Positions 1 to 7,689 are shown, numbered from the stretch's first letter. The stretch is DNA of 8,620 nucleotides from JAWVEV01 sp033856535 (GCA_033856535.1 JAWVEV010000147.1:1-8620); one strand, 5' to 3'. Notes: a model not told the origin generated them from the sequence alone. Numbers and translations are program-made.

Positions 1-1752
<1,752 letters not shown>

Positions 1753-1767
1753 GCGGCGAGAGAAGGC

Positions 1768-1773
1768 GAGGAG
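1768..1773 (+). promoter_or_regulatory. Ribosome binding site of radA
   Basis: GAGGAG ends 6 nt before the GTG at 1780, in a purine-rich 27-nt spacer after the clpC stop. It supports the GTG as the radA start, as does the zinc-finger motif beginning at residue 12. Confidence 0.65.
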
Positions 1774-1779
1774 AGTCGG

Positions 1780-3132
1780 GTGCCGGCGACGCGCGTTCGC
1801 CGCGCGTATCTGTGTGGGGCCTGCGGTCAGCAGGCCCCACGCTGGGTCGGGCGCTGCCCGGGCTGCGGCGAGTGGGGGACCTTGGCCGAGGCGTCCGTCG
1901 GCGTCCCGGCCGGAAGGTCCGCGCTCGGGTCCGTCCCGGCGCCGGTGCGCCTGGCCGACCTCGCTGACGTCCGCCAGGAGCGGCTGCCCACGGGGCTGGC
2001 CGAGCTCGACCGGGTCCTCGGCGGCGGGCTGGTGGCCGGGTCGCTGGTGCTGCTCGGCGGCGAGCCGGGCATCGGCAAGAGCACCCTGGTGCTGCAGGCG
2101 CTCGCGCGCCTGTCGGCCGGCCGGCGCGTGATGCTGGTCACCGGCGAGGAGTCGGCGGCCCAGGTGCGCAGCCGGGCCGAGCGCCTCTCCGAGCCGTGCG
2201 ACGACATCGAGGTGCTGCCCGAGACGCGCCTGGAGGCCGTGGTCGCGGCGATCGAGGCGCACCGTCCGGCGCTCTGCGCGATCGACTCGGTGCAGACGCT
2301 GCGCTCGGACCTGATGGAGGCGCCGCCCGGCAGCGTCGCGCAGGTCCGCATGGCCACGGCCGAGCTGGTCCGCGTCGCCAAGGGGGGCGACACGACGATC
2401 CTGCTGGTCGGGCAGGTCACCAAGGACGGCGGCCTCGCCGGCCCGCGGACGCTCGAGCACATGGTCGACTGCGTGCTCAGCTTCGAGGGCGACGACCTGC
2501 GCGCCCACCGCGTGCTGCGGGCCACCAAGAACCGCTTCGGCTCCACCAACGAGACCGGCCTCTTCGAGATGGGCGAGCGGGGCCTGACGTCGGTGGACGA
2601 TCCCGCCCGGCTCTACCTGGCCGAGGCCGGGGAGCGCGTCGGCAGCTGCGTCTTCCCGGCCATCGAGGGCAGCCGGGCCCTGCTGGTCGAGGTCCAGGCG
2701 CTGGTCGGCCCCACCGAGCTGGTCCCGCCGCGGCGGGTCGCCGGCGGCGTGGACCGCACGCGCCTGGCCCAGGTGATCGCCGTGCTCGGCCGGCACGCCG
2801 GCCTGCGGCTGGGCGATCAGGATGTCTTCGTGAGCGTGGCCGGCGGGGCCCGGGCGATGGACCCGGCCGCCGACCTCGCCATCGCGCTCGCGGTCGCGAG
2901 CGGGTTCCGCGGCCGCCCGCTGCCGGCGGGCACGGTCGCCTTCGGAGAGTTGGGGCTGACCGGGGCGATTCGCCCCGTCGGTCATGCGGCGCGGCGCCTC
3001 GCGGCGGCCGCGGCCCACGGAATGCGGGTGGCGCTCGCGCCGGCGGAGCCCTCGGGCACGCCGGCCGGGAACGGCCCGCGGCTCACCGCGGTCCCGGGGG
3101 TCGTCGAGGCCCTCGAGGCGGCATTCGCATGA
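1780..3132 (+). CDS. radA: DNA repair protein RadA (Sms)
   Basis: RecA-like ATPase that acts with RecA on recombination intermediates; 450 residues, the normal family length. Seen in the translation: an N-terminal four-cysteine zinc finger (C12, C15, C26, C29); Walker A GEPGIGKST (94-102); Walker B ending LCAIDS (165-170); the GQVTKDGGLAGPRTLEH block (211-227); the RadA signature KNRFG (250-254); and a C-terminal Lon-protease-like domain (about 285-450) with DPAADLAIALA and ELGLTGAIRPV. The GTG start has GAGGAG 6 nt upstream. The final codon is GCA, and its A together with TGA forms ATGA, so the first possible ATG of carD overlaps the stop by 4 nt. A strong stem-loop lies over the first zinc-knuckle codons (see 1812-1842). 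In Bacillus and Mycobacterium disA is next to radA; here carD is. Confidence 0.97.
   Translation: MPATRVRRAYLCGACGQQAPRWVGRCPGCGEWGTLAEASVGVPAGRSALGSVPAPVRLADLADVRQERLPTGLAELDRVLGGGLVAGSLVLLGGEPGIGKSTLVLQALARLSAGRRVMLVTGEESAAQVRSRAERLSEPCDDIEVLPETRLEAVVAAIEAHRPALCAIDSVQTLRSDLMEAPPGSVAQVRMATAELVRVAKGGDTTILLVGQVTKDGGLAGPRTLEHMVDCVLSFEGDDLRAHRVLRATKNRFGSTNETGLFEMGERGLTSVDDPARLYLAEAGERVGSCVFPAIEGSRALLVEVQALVGPTELVPPRRVAGGVDRTRLAQVIAVLGRHAGLRLGDQDVFVSVAGGARAMDPAADLAIALAVASGFRGRPLPAGTVAFGELGLTGAIRPVGHAARRLAAAAAHGMRVALAPAEPSGTPAGNGPRLTAVPGVVEALEAAFA
1812..1842 (+). promoter_or_regulatory. Stem-loop in the 5' coding region of radA
   Basis: Arms 1814-1824 (GTGGGGCCTGC) and 1830-1840 (GCAGGCCCCAC) are perfect reverse complements of 11 bp around a 5-nt loop GGTCA. 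One U-G pair and one G-C pair extend the RNA stem to 13 bp (1812-1842). It begins 32 nt after the start of the radA GTG and covers codons 12 to 21. The two AT-ending codons here, TGT (C12) and CCA (P20), pair with each other through their third bases (T1815-A1839). No T-run follows, so a simple intrinsic terminator is unlikely. The structure is seen; a role in translation or attenuation is inference. Confidence 0.4.
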
Positions 3133-3722
3133 GCGCGCCCGAGGCGGAGCGCGCAGTCCTGTCAGCGACGACGGAGGGGGACGGTTTGTACGAGGTCGGA
3201 GACAAGGTCGTGTACCCGCACCACGGGGCCGGAAAGATCCTGAAGAAGGAGCTGAAGGAGGTGCTCGGGCAGCGGCGCGAGTACCTGACCATCCAGATCC
3301 TCTACAACGACATGACCGTGATGGTCCCCACCGAGAACGCCGACCGGGCCGGGCTTCGCAAGGTGATCGGCGAGGAGACGGTGGACGAAGTCCTTGCGGT
3401 GCTTCGTGACGACGGCACCCAGATGCCGAAGAACTGGAACCGTCGGTTCAAGCACAACCGGGACAAGATCAAGACCGGCGACATCTTCGAGCTCGCCGAG
3501 GTGGTGCGGAACCTGTCGATCCGGGACATCGACAAGGGTCTCTCCACCGGCGAGAAGCAGATGTTCGGCCGCGCCAAGAAGATCCTGGCCAGCGAGTTGA
3601 TGTATGCGCGCGAGATGGAAGAGCAGGAGGCGGTCGACTTCCTCGAGAACGTCCTCGAGGACGTCGGGCAGAGCCGCGGCTCCCTCGCCACGGAGCGGGG
3701 TGCCGAGGCCCTGGTCGAGTAG
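3129..3722 (+). CDS. carD: CarD family transcriptional regulator
   Basis: RNA polymerase-binding regulator that stabilises the open promoter complex. Residues (outer ATG numbering, 197 aa): N-terminal Tudor-like RNAP-interaction domain (about 20-75) with YEVGDKVVYPHHGAGKIL (21-38); helical DNA-binding domain (about 80-175) with PKNWNRRFK, where W103 matches the minor-groove tryptophan W85 of M. tuberculosis CarD; GLSTGEKQMFGRAKKILASEL (137-157). The C-terminal tail after 175 is not conserved. Two starts compete. ATG 3129 overlaps the radA stop as ATGA and has GAGG 10 nt upstream. TTG 3186 has a strong GGAGG site and gives the usual family N-terminus (178 aa). The coordinates given are the longer form; the extra 19 residues do not resemble any conserved part of CarD. 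Third bases are less GC-biased in that extension (GCA, TCA, GGT). Confidence 0.95.
   Translation: MSAPEAERAVLSATTEGDGLYEVGDKVVYPHHGAGKILKKELKEVLGQRREYLTIQILYNDMTVMVPTENADRAGLRKVIGEETVDEVLAVLRDDGTQMPKNWNRRFKHNRDKIKTGDIFELAEVVRNLSIRDIDKGLSTGEKQMFGRAKKILASELMYAREMEEQEAVDFLENVLEDVGQSRGSLATERGAEALVE
3173..3177 (+). promoter_or_regulatory. Candidate ribosome binding site for an inner carD start
   Basis: GGAGG (in GGAGGGGG, 3173-3180) lies 8 nt upstream of an in-frame TTG at 3186. Starting there, the protein begins with Met then YEVGDKVVYPHHG, as most CarD proteins do. This makes the TTG a credible main or second start. Confidence 0.5.
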
Positions 3723-3738
3723 CCTCGCCGGACACCCG

Positions 3739-3756
3739 CTCGACCCGCGGGTCGAG
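3739..3756. repeat. 18-bp perfect palindrome between carD and the PIN-TRAM gene
   Basis: CTCGACCCGCGGGTCGAG is identical to its own reverse complement. It fills 18 of the 45 nt between the carD stop (3722) and the next start (3768). As DNA it could be a dimer operator. As RNA it folds into a 7-bp stem with a CGCG loop whose 3' arm includes the first three bases of the downstream Shine-Dalgarno sequence. No T-run follows. The symmetry is seen; the function is not known. Confidence 0.5.
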
Positions 3757-3761
3757 GTGAT
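3754..3761 (+). promoter_or_regulatory. Ribosome binding site of the PIN-TRAM gene
   Basis: GAGGTGAT is an extended match to the 16S rRNA 3' end, 6 nt before the GTG at 3768, and decides that start. Its first three bases belong to the palindrome 3739-3756, so RNA folding could hide part of it. Confidence 0.7.
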
Positions 3762-3767
3762 GCGCGC

Positions 3768-4847
3768 GTGCTGATCCTAGTCAGCCGCGTCCTGCTCGCC
3801 GTGCTGGGCGGCCTCGGGGCCTCCCAGGCGAGCGGCGCCTTTCCGCTGGAGGACTGGTTCCCGGGCTACTGGGATTTCGTGGCCCGGGCCGCGCTGACCG
3901 TGGTCGGCGCGCTGGTCGGCTTCCTGATCGGCGGCGTGGTGGGGCGCGTCCTGCGCAACCGCCTGAAGGCGGTCGACCGGGCGGCGGACCGCCGCTCGGC
4001 CGCCGAGCTCACGGTCGGGGCGCTCGGGCTGGTGGTGGGACTGGTCGTGGCGGCGCTCGCCGGCCTCGCGGTCGCGCAGCTCCCGATCATCGGCCCCTAC
4101 CTGCTGCTGCCGGTGTTCCTGGTGGTGGCCTACGTCTTCAGCCGCATCGCGGCGCGCAAGCACGTGGACATCCTGCGGCTGGTCGGCGTGCGCTGGCGCC
4201 CGCACGGCGCCGCGGCCGCGCCGACCCGGCTGGTCGACACCAGCGCGATCATCGACGGCCGGCTGGTCGACGTGCTCCGCACGCGATTCCTCTCGGGGTC
4301 GATCGTGGTGCCGGACTTCGTGCTCCACGAGCTGCAGCGGGTGGCCGACTCCGCGGACGCCCAGAAGCGGGCGCGCGGCCGGCGCGGCCTCGAGCTCGTC
4401 GAGGAGCTGAAGGCCACCGCGAACGGCGGCTTCTCGGTGCGCTCGGGCGACTACCCGGAGGCGGTCGGGGTCGACGCCAAGTTGGTCGAGATGGCGCGCG
4501 ACATCGGCGCCTCGATCGTCACCGTGGACTACAACCTGAACAAGGTCGCCAAGATCCGCGGCGTCGAGGTGCTGAACGTCAACGAGCTGGCCAACGCGCT
4601 GAAGCCGGCGGTGCTGCCCGGCGAGGTCCTCGCGGTCAAGGTGATCCGCGAGGGCAAGGAGTACGACCAGGGGGTCGGCTACCTCGGTGACGGCACGATG
4701 ATCGTGGTCGAGGGCGGCCGCGCCAGCCTGGGCGAGGAGGTCGAGGTCGAGGTGACCAGCGTCCTTCAGAGCCCGTCCGGGAAGATGATCTTCACGCGCC
4801 TGGCCGGCGCCGGCCAGGTCGAGCCGGGCAAGACCCCCCAGACCTAG
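3768..4847 (+). CDS. Membrane-anchored PIN-TRAM domain protein (YacL type), probable RNase
   Basis: 359 residues. The N-terminal third is hydrophobic, with up to four membrane segments (about 2-20, 39-61, 80-103 and 106-127), a basic loop (RNRLKAVDRAADRR, 64-77) between the second and third, and RIAARKH after the last. A PIN nuclease domain follows (about 153-275): RLVDTSAIIDGR (D157), VPDFVLHELQ (E188), VDAKLVEMARDIGASIVTVDYN (D236, D254). The four acidic metal-binding positions all appear present, so I infer an active nuclease. A C-terminal TRAM domain (about 280-345) should bind RNA. This is the architecture of Bacillus YacL, which sits in the same place before ispD. The GTG start has an extended Shine-Dalgarno sequence. 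The substrate is unknown. The gene ends 18 nt from the convergent stop of the DUF72 gene. Confidence 0.93.
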   Translation: MLILVSRVLLAVLGGLGASQASGAFPLEDWFPGYWDFVARAALTVVGALVGFLIGGVVGRVLRNRLKAVDRAADRRSAAELTVGALGLVVGLVVAALAGLAVAQLPIIGPYLLLPVFLVVAYVFSRIAARKHVDILRLVGVRWRPHGAAAAPTRLVDTSAIIDGRLVDVLRTRFLSGSIVVPDFVLHELQRVADSADAQKRARGRRGLELVEELKATANGGFSVRSGDYPEAVGVDAKLVEMARDIGASIVTVDYNLNKVAKIRGVEVLNVNELANALKPAVLPGEVLAVKVIREGKEYDQGVGYLGDGTMIVVEGGRASLGEEVEVEVTSVLQSPSGKMIFTRLAGAGQVEPGKTPQT

Positions 4848-4857
4848 CCTTCTCCCG

Positions 4858-4878
4858 CGCCGGGCTCAGCCCCCGGCG
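4858..4878. terminator. Stem-loop between convergent genes, possible bidirectional terminator
   Basis: CGCCGGG (4858-4864) and CCCGGCG (4872-4878) pair over a 7-nt loop. The structure sits just after the PIN-TRAM stop (4847) and over the DUF72 stop codon (complement of 4866-4868). There is no T-run on either strand, so this is at best a U-less terminator. Confidence 0.3.
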
Positions 4879-5582
4879 ACCAGCCACTGCGCGAGGCCCA
4901 CGCCGGCGTGCGGGTTCCCCGCCGGGACTCCCTCGTGCTTGGCGAAGACGAAGACCGGCCGCTCGGCGGCCTCGCGGTCCAGCAGCTCGCGCCAGCCCTC
5001 GCGCTGCGCGTCCGAGTAGCCGTCCGCCCGCAGGCGCACGTATGCCAGCGGGCCGTCCGGCAGCCGCTCCGGGACGGCGCCGTCCCAGTTCGCCAGGCAG
5101 ACCGTGCCGCCGGCGGCCGCGACCCGCGCCACCACGGCGGGGTCGTCCCACGAGTCGTGGCGGAACTCCAGCGCGGCCGGCAGCCCGGGCATGCAGGCCA
5201 GCAGGCCCTCGAGCGCGGCGTCGTCGCGCTGCCGGTGCGGCGGCAGCTGGACCAGCACGGCGCCGAGGCGGTCGCCGAGCGGGGCCAGGCTCTCCAGGAA
5301 GCGCTCGAGCAGCTCCTCCTCGCCCGGCCGCGAGGGCAGGCGCGCGGAGTGGGTCACCGCGCGGTGGGCCTTGCAGGCGAAGCGGAAGCCCGGCGGGGTC
5401 TCGGCCGCCCAGCGCCCGACCGTCGACTCGGACTGCAGCCGGTAGAAGGTGGCGTTGATCTCACAGGCGGTGAGCTGACCGGCGTAGTGCGTCAGGAAAA
5501 GCCGCTGCGGCAGCTTGTCCGGGTAGAACTCCGGCTTCCATTCGGGGTACGACCAGCCGGAGGTGCCGACGAACAGGGGCAT
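4866..5582 (-). CDS. DUF72 family protein (YecE-like)
   Basis: 238 residues of the DUF72 family (PF01904), a TIM-barrel-like fold with no settled biochemical role. Seen: FVGTSGWSYPEWKPEFYP (4-21), the family's N-terminal block; EINATFYRL (41-49); a segment with FRFACKAHRAVTH (67-79); GAVLVQLPP (107-115); ALEFRHDSW (137-145); LANWDG (163-168); LAYVRLRADGYS (179-190); VFVFAKHEGVPAGNPHA (210-226). Length is slightly short of E. coli YecE (about 270). Start chosen: ATG at 5582-5580; a TTG one codon upstream (5585) is possible. No clear Shine-Dalgarno precedes it. It is the only minus-strand gene, set between the PIN-TRAM gene (tail to tail) and ispD (head to head, 11 nt between start codons). Base composition is like its neighbours, so recent transfer is not evident. 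Confidence 0.9.
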   Translation of the reverse strand: MPLFVGTSGWSYPEWKPEFYPDKLPQRLFLTHYAGQLTACEINATFYRLQSESTVGRWAAETPPGFRFACKAHRAVTHSARLPSRPGEEELLERFLESLAPLGDRLGAVLVQLPPHRQRDDAALEGLLACMPGLPAALEFRHDSWDDPAVVARVAAAGGTVCLANWDGAVPERLPDGPLAYVRLRADGYSDAQREGWRELLDREAAERPVFVFAKHEGVPAGNPHAGVGLAQWLVAGG

Positions 5583-5593
5583 CAACCGGCATC

Positions 5594-6295
5594 ATGCCCG
5601 CCGTGGCCACCGCAGTCGTCCTTGCCGGGGGCGCCGGCGTCCGCATGGGCACCGACGTCCCGAAGGCCCTCCTCCCGCTCGCCGGGCGGCCGATGCTCGC
5701 CTGGAGCGTCGTGGCCATGGCGGCGGCGCCCGAGGTGACCCGGCTGGTGGTGGTCGCGCCGGCCGGGCTCGAGGCCGATGTCGCGCGGGCGCTGGACGGC
5801 CTGGCGGGCGTGAGCGCGGTGGTCGGCGGCGGGTCGTCGCGGCCGCGCTCGGTGCGGGCCGGGCTGGCCGCGGCGCCGGAGGAGGACGGCCCGGTGCTGG
5901 TGCACGACGCCGCCCGGCCGCTGCTGACGCCGGCCCTGGTGGCCGCCGTGCTGGCGGGCCTGGAGGGCGCCGACGGCGCGATCGCCGCGGCCCCGCTCGC
6001 CGACACGCTGAAGCGCGCCGGCGAGGACGGCGCGATCGCGTGCACGGTCGACCGCGAGGGGCTCTGGCGGGCCGAGACGCCTCAGGCCTTCCTGCTCTCG
6101 ACGCTGCGCGACGCGATCGCCCGCGCCGATGCCGCCGGGGTGCTCGACCTGGCCACCGACTGCGCCTCGCTGGTCGAGGCCGCCGGCGGGCGGGTGCGCC
6201 TGGTGCCCTCGGCCGAGCCCAACCTGAAGGTCACGACGCCGCTCGACCTGGCGGTCGCCGAGGTCCTTCTGACCGCCCGCGAGGCGCTCCGCTAG
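5594..6295 (+). CDS. ispD: 2-C-methyl-D-erythritol 4-phosphate cytidylyltransferase IspD
   Basis: Third step of the MEP isoprenoid pathway: MEP + CTP gives CDP-methylerythritol. 233 residues, normal size. Seen: nucleotide-binding loop LAGGAGVRMG (10-19, R17) and PKALLPLAGRPML (23-35, K24); GGGSSRPRSVRAGL (78-91); VHDAARPLL (103-111); APLADTLKR (133-141); TVDREGLWRAETPQAF (151-166, R154); ATDCASLVEAAGG (187-199); NLKVTTPLDL (210-219, K212). R17, K24, R154 and K212 match the catalytic and substrate-binding positions of E. coli IspD (R20, K27, R157, K213). The ATG start lacks a good Shine-Dalgarno; the nearest purine run, AGGGG, ends 14 nt upstream. A GTG at 5603 is an alternative. Its promoter, if any, must lie inside the divergent DUF72 gene. 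13 nt separate it from the PHP gene. Confidence 0.96.
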   Translation: MPAVATAVVLAGGAGVRMGTDVPKALLPLAGRPMLAWSVVAMAAAPEVTRLVVVAPAGLEADVARALDGLAGVSAVVGGGSSRPRSVRAGLAAAPEEDGPVLVHDAARPLLTPALVAAVLAGLEGADGAIAAAPLADTLKRAGEDGAIACTVDREGLWRAETPQAFLLSTLRDAIARADAAGVLDLATDCASLVEAAGGRVRLVPSAEPNLKVTTPLDLAVAEVLLTAREALR

Positions 6296-6308
6296 GGTCG
6301 GGGGCCGC

Positions 6309-7160
6309 GTGCTGACGGACTACCACATGCACCTGCAGCCCGACGGGGTCGACGCACGGGCCGAGGCGGCGCCCTCCTGGGAGGCGCACGGCGGGCCGCT
6401 GTCGACGGGGTGGATCGCCCGATACGCCGAGCGCGCCCGGGCCCGGGCCGTGGGCGAGATCGCCTTCACCGAGCACGTCCACCGCTTCACCGAGGCGCGC
6501 GAGTGGCACGAGAACCCGTTCTGGCGCGAGGAGGCCACCGAGGACGTCGACCGCTACTGCGACGGACTGCTCGCGGCGCGCGAGGCGGGCCTGCCGGTGC
6601 TGGTGGGCATCGAGATGGACTGGCTGCCCGGGCGCGAGGACGAGATCCGCGCCTTCCTCTCGAGCCGGCCCTTCGACGTGGTGCTGGGGTCGGTGCACTG
6701 GCTGCGCGAGGACGGCGTCGACCACCCGGATTACCCGGTCTGGGATCGGCACCCGCCCGAGGACGTCTGGGAGCGCTACCTGGACGAGCTGGTCGCGGCG
6801 GCCGGGTCCGGCCTCTTCGACGTGCTCGCCCACCCGGATCTGCCGAAGGTCTTCGGCCACCCCGTGCCCGCCTCCGCGGCCGGCCGCTGGGACGACGCGA
6901 TCGCCGCGATCGCCGACGCCGGCGTCGCCATCGAGTGCTCCTCGGCGGGGCTGCGCAAGCCGGTGACCGAGCTCTACCCCGAGCCCGGCCTCCTGGCCCG
7001 GTTCCGCGCCGCCGGGGTGCCCGTGACGCTCGCCAGCGACGCGCACCGGCCCGAGGACGTGGCGCGCGACTACCCGGCCGCCGTGGCCGCCCTGCGCGGC
7101 GCCGGCTACGCGACGATCACCCGGTTCTCGGGCCGCGAGCCGTCGCAGGTGGAGCTGTGA
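6309..7160 (+). CDS. PHP-domain phosphatase, HisJ/histidinol-phosphatase family
   Basis: 283 residues, close to Bacillus HisJ (about 268). Metal-binding motifs of the PHP fold are all visible: DYHMH (H6, H8), FTEH (E55, H56), GIEMDW (E102), LGSVHW (H130), LAHPD (H175) and SDAHRPED (D244, H246). The ECSSAGLRKPVTELYP block (209-224) is typical of HisJ-like enzymes. Likely reaction: histidinol phosphate to histidinol in histidine synthesis. The substrate is inferred from the family, and no other his gene is in the window. The GTG start is fixed because the next ATG (6327) would remove H6; GGGGG ends 4 nt upstream. It overlaps ispF by 4 nt (GTGA), implying translational coupling to a MEP-pathway gene, an unexpected partner. 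Another phosphate monoester substrate remains possible. Confidence 0.9.
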   Translation: MLTDYHMHLQPDGVDARAEAAPSWEAHGGPLSTGWIARYAERARARAVGEIAFTEHVHRFTEAREWHENPFWREEATEDVDRYCDGLLAAREAGLPVLVGIEMDWLPGREDEIRAFLSSRPFDVVLGSVHWLREDGVDHPDYPVWDRHPPEDVWERYLDELVAAAGSGLFDVLAHPDLPKVFGHPVPASAAGRWDDAIAAIADAGVAIECSSAGLRKPVTELYPEPGLLARFRAAGVPVTLASDAHRPEDVARDYPAAVAALRGAGYATITRFSGREPSQVEL

Positions 7161-7627
7161 GCCTGCGCGTCGGCAGCGGCCTCGACGCCCACCGCTTCGG
7201 CCCGGGCAAGCCGCTCATGCTCGGGACGCTGGAGTTCGACCATCCGCTCGGGTTGGTCGGCCACTCGGACGGCGACGTGGTCGCGCACGCGATCTGCGAC
7301 GCGATGCTCGCCGCGGCGGGCGGGCCGGACATCGGCGGGATGTTCCCGCCCGGGGATCCGGCGTGGGCCGGGGCATCCGGCGAGCGCCTGCTCGGCCTGG
7401 TGCGCGACCGTCTGACGGAGGAGGGGCACCGGTTGGTGAACGTGCACGCGATCGTCGTCTGCGAGCGGCCGCGGGTCGGCCCGCGCCGCGAGGCGATGCA
7501 GGAGGCGCTCACCGCGCTGCTGGGCGCGCCCGTGAGCGTGCACGCGACGACCACCGACGGGATGGGGTTCACGGGCCGCGGCGAGGGCGTCGCGTGCCAG
7601 GCGGTGGCATTGGTGGATAAGCCATGA
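7157..7627 (+). CDS. ispF: 2-C-methyl-D-erythritol 2,4-cyclodiphosphate synthase IspF
   Basis: Fifth step of the MEP pathway: cyclises CDP-methylerythritol 2-phosphate with loss of CMP. Family members form trimers. 156 residues, normal size. Seen: GSGLDAHRF (6-14) with zinc ligands D10 and H12; GHSDGDVVAHAICDAML (35-51) with H44 as third ligand; GPDIGGMFPPGDPAW (56-70); HATTTDGMGFTGRGEGVACQAV (129-150), the nucleotide-binding C-terminal signature. GTG start at 7157 overlaps the PHP stop as GTGA; AGG at 7147-7149 and GGAG at 7151-7154 precede it, the latter very close. IspE, the enzyme between IspD and IspF, is not encoded here. A stem-loop covers its stop codon (7621-7649). Confidence 0.96.
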   Translation: MSLRVGSGLDAHRFGPGKPLMLGTLEFDHPLGLVGHSDGDVVAHAICDAMLAAAGGPDIGGMFPPGDPAWAGASGERLLGLVRDRLTEEGHRLVNVHAIVVCERPRVGPRREAMQEALTALLGAPVSVHATTTDGMGFTGRGEGVACQAVALVDKP

Positions 7628-7649
7628 GGCGCCCTTGGCGGCTCATGGC
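7621..7649 (+). promoter_or_regulatory. Stem-loop on the ispF stop codon
   Basis: GCCATGAG (7621-7628) pairs perfectly with CTCATGGC (7642-7649). After one G-G mismatch, CGCC (7630-7633) pairs with GGCG (7637-7640) around a CTT loop, 12 bp in total. No T-run follows. Possible roles are an attenuator or mRNA 3'-end stabiliser separating ispF from cysS. The pairing is seen; the role is inferred. Confidence 0.45.
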
Positions 7650-7689
7650 GGCGCGAGCCGACCGGCGGAGCCGGGGGGACGAGCTTTGA
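7624..7689 (+). other. Possible 21-codon linking ORF between ispF and cysS
   Basis: ATG 7624 overlaps the ispF stop (ATGA), and the frame ends at TGA 7687-7689, which overlaps the cysS TTG start (TTGA). The peptide would be 21 residues with 7 arginines and resembles nothing I know. It could merely carry ribosomes from ispF to cysS. It could also be chance, since the region also forms a stem-loop. Confidence 0.2.

Noticed and set aside
1848..1860. 5-bp stem at the second zinc knuckle of radA
   Set aside because: Too short to stand out in GC-rich coding DNA.
2961..2977. 7-bp stem with ATT loop inside radA
   Set aside because: It falls in the conserved GAIRPV codons, and short GC stems are expected often at this composition.
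4866..5585. DUF72 gene as a recent foreign insertion
   Set aside because: GC-rich codon use like its neighbours, no flanking repeats, transposase or integration site.
6231..7046. Long minus-strand open frame opposite ispD and the PHP gene
   Set aside because: Antisense shadow of well-supported genes; its translation shows no recognisable domain.
7628..7685. T-box riboswitch upstream of cysS
   Set aside because: Only 58 nt are available and there is no T-box sequence or specifier stem.
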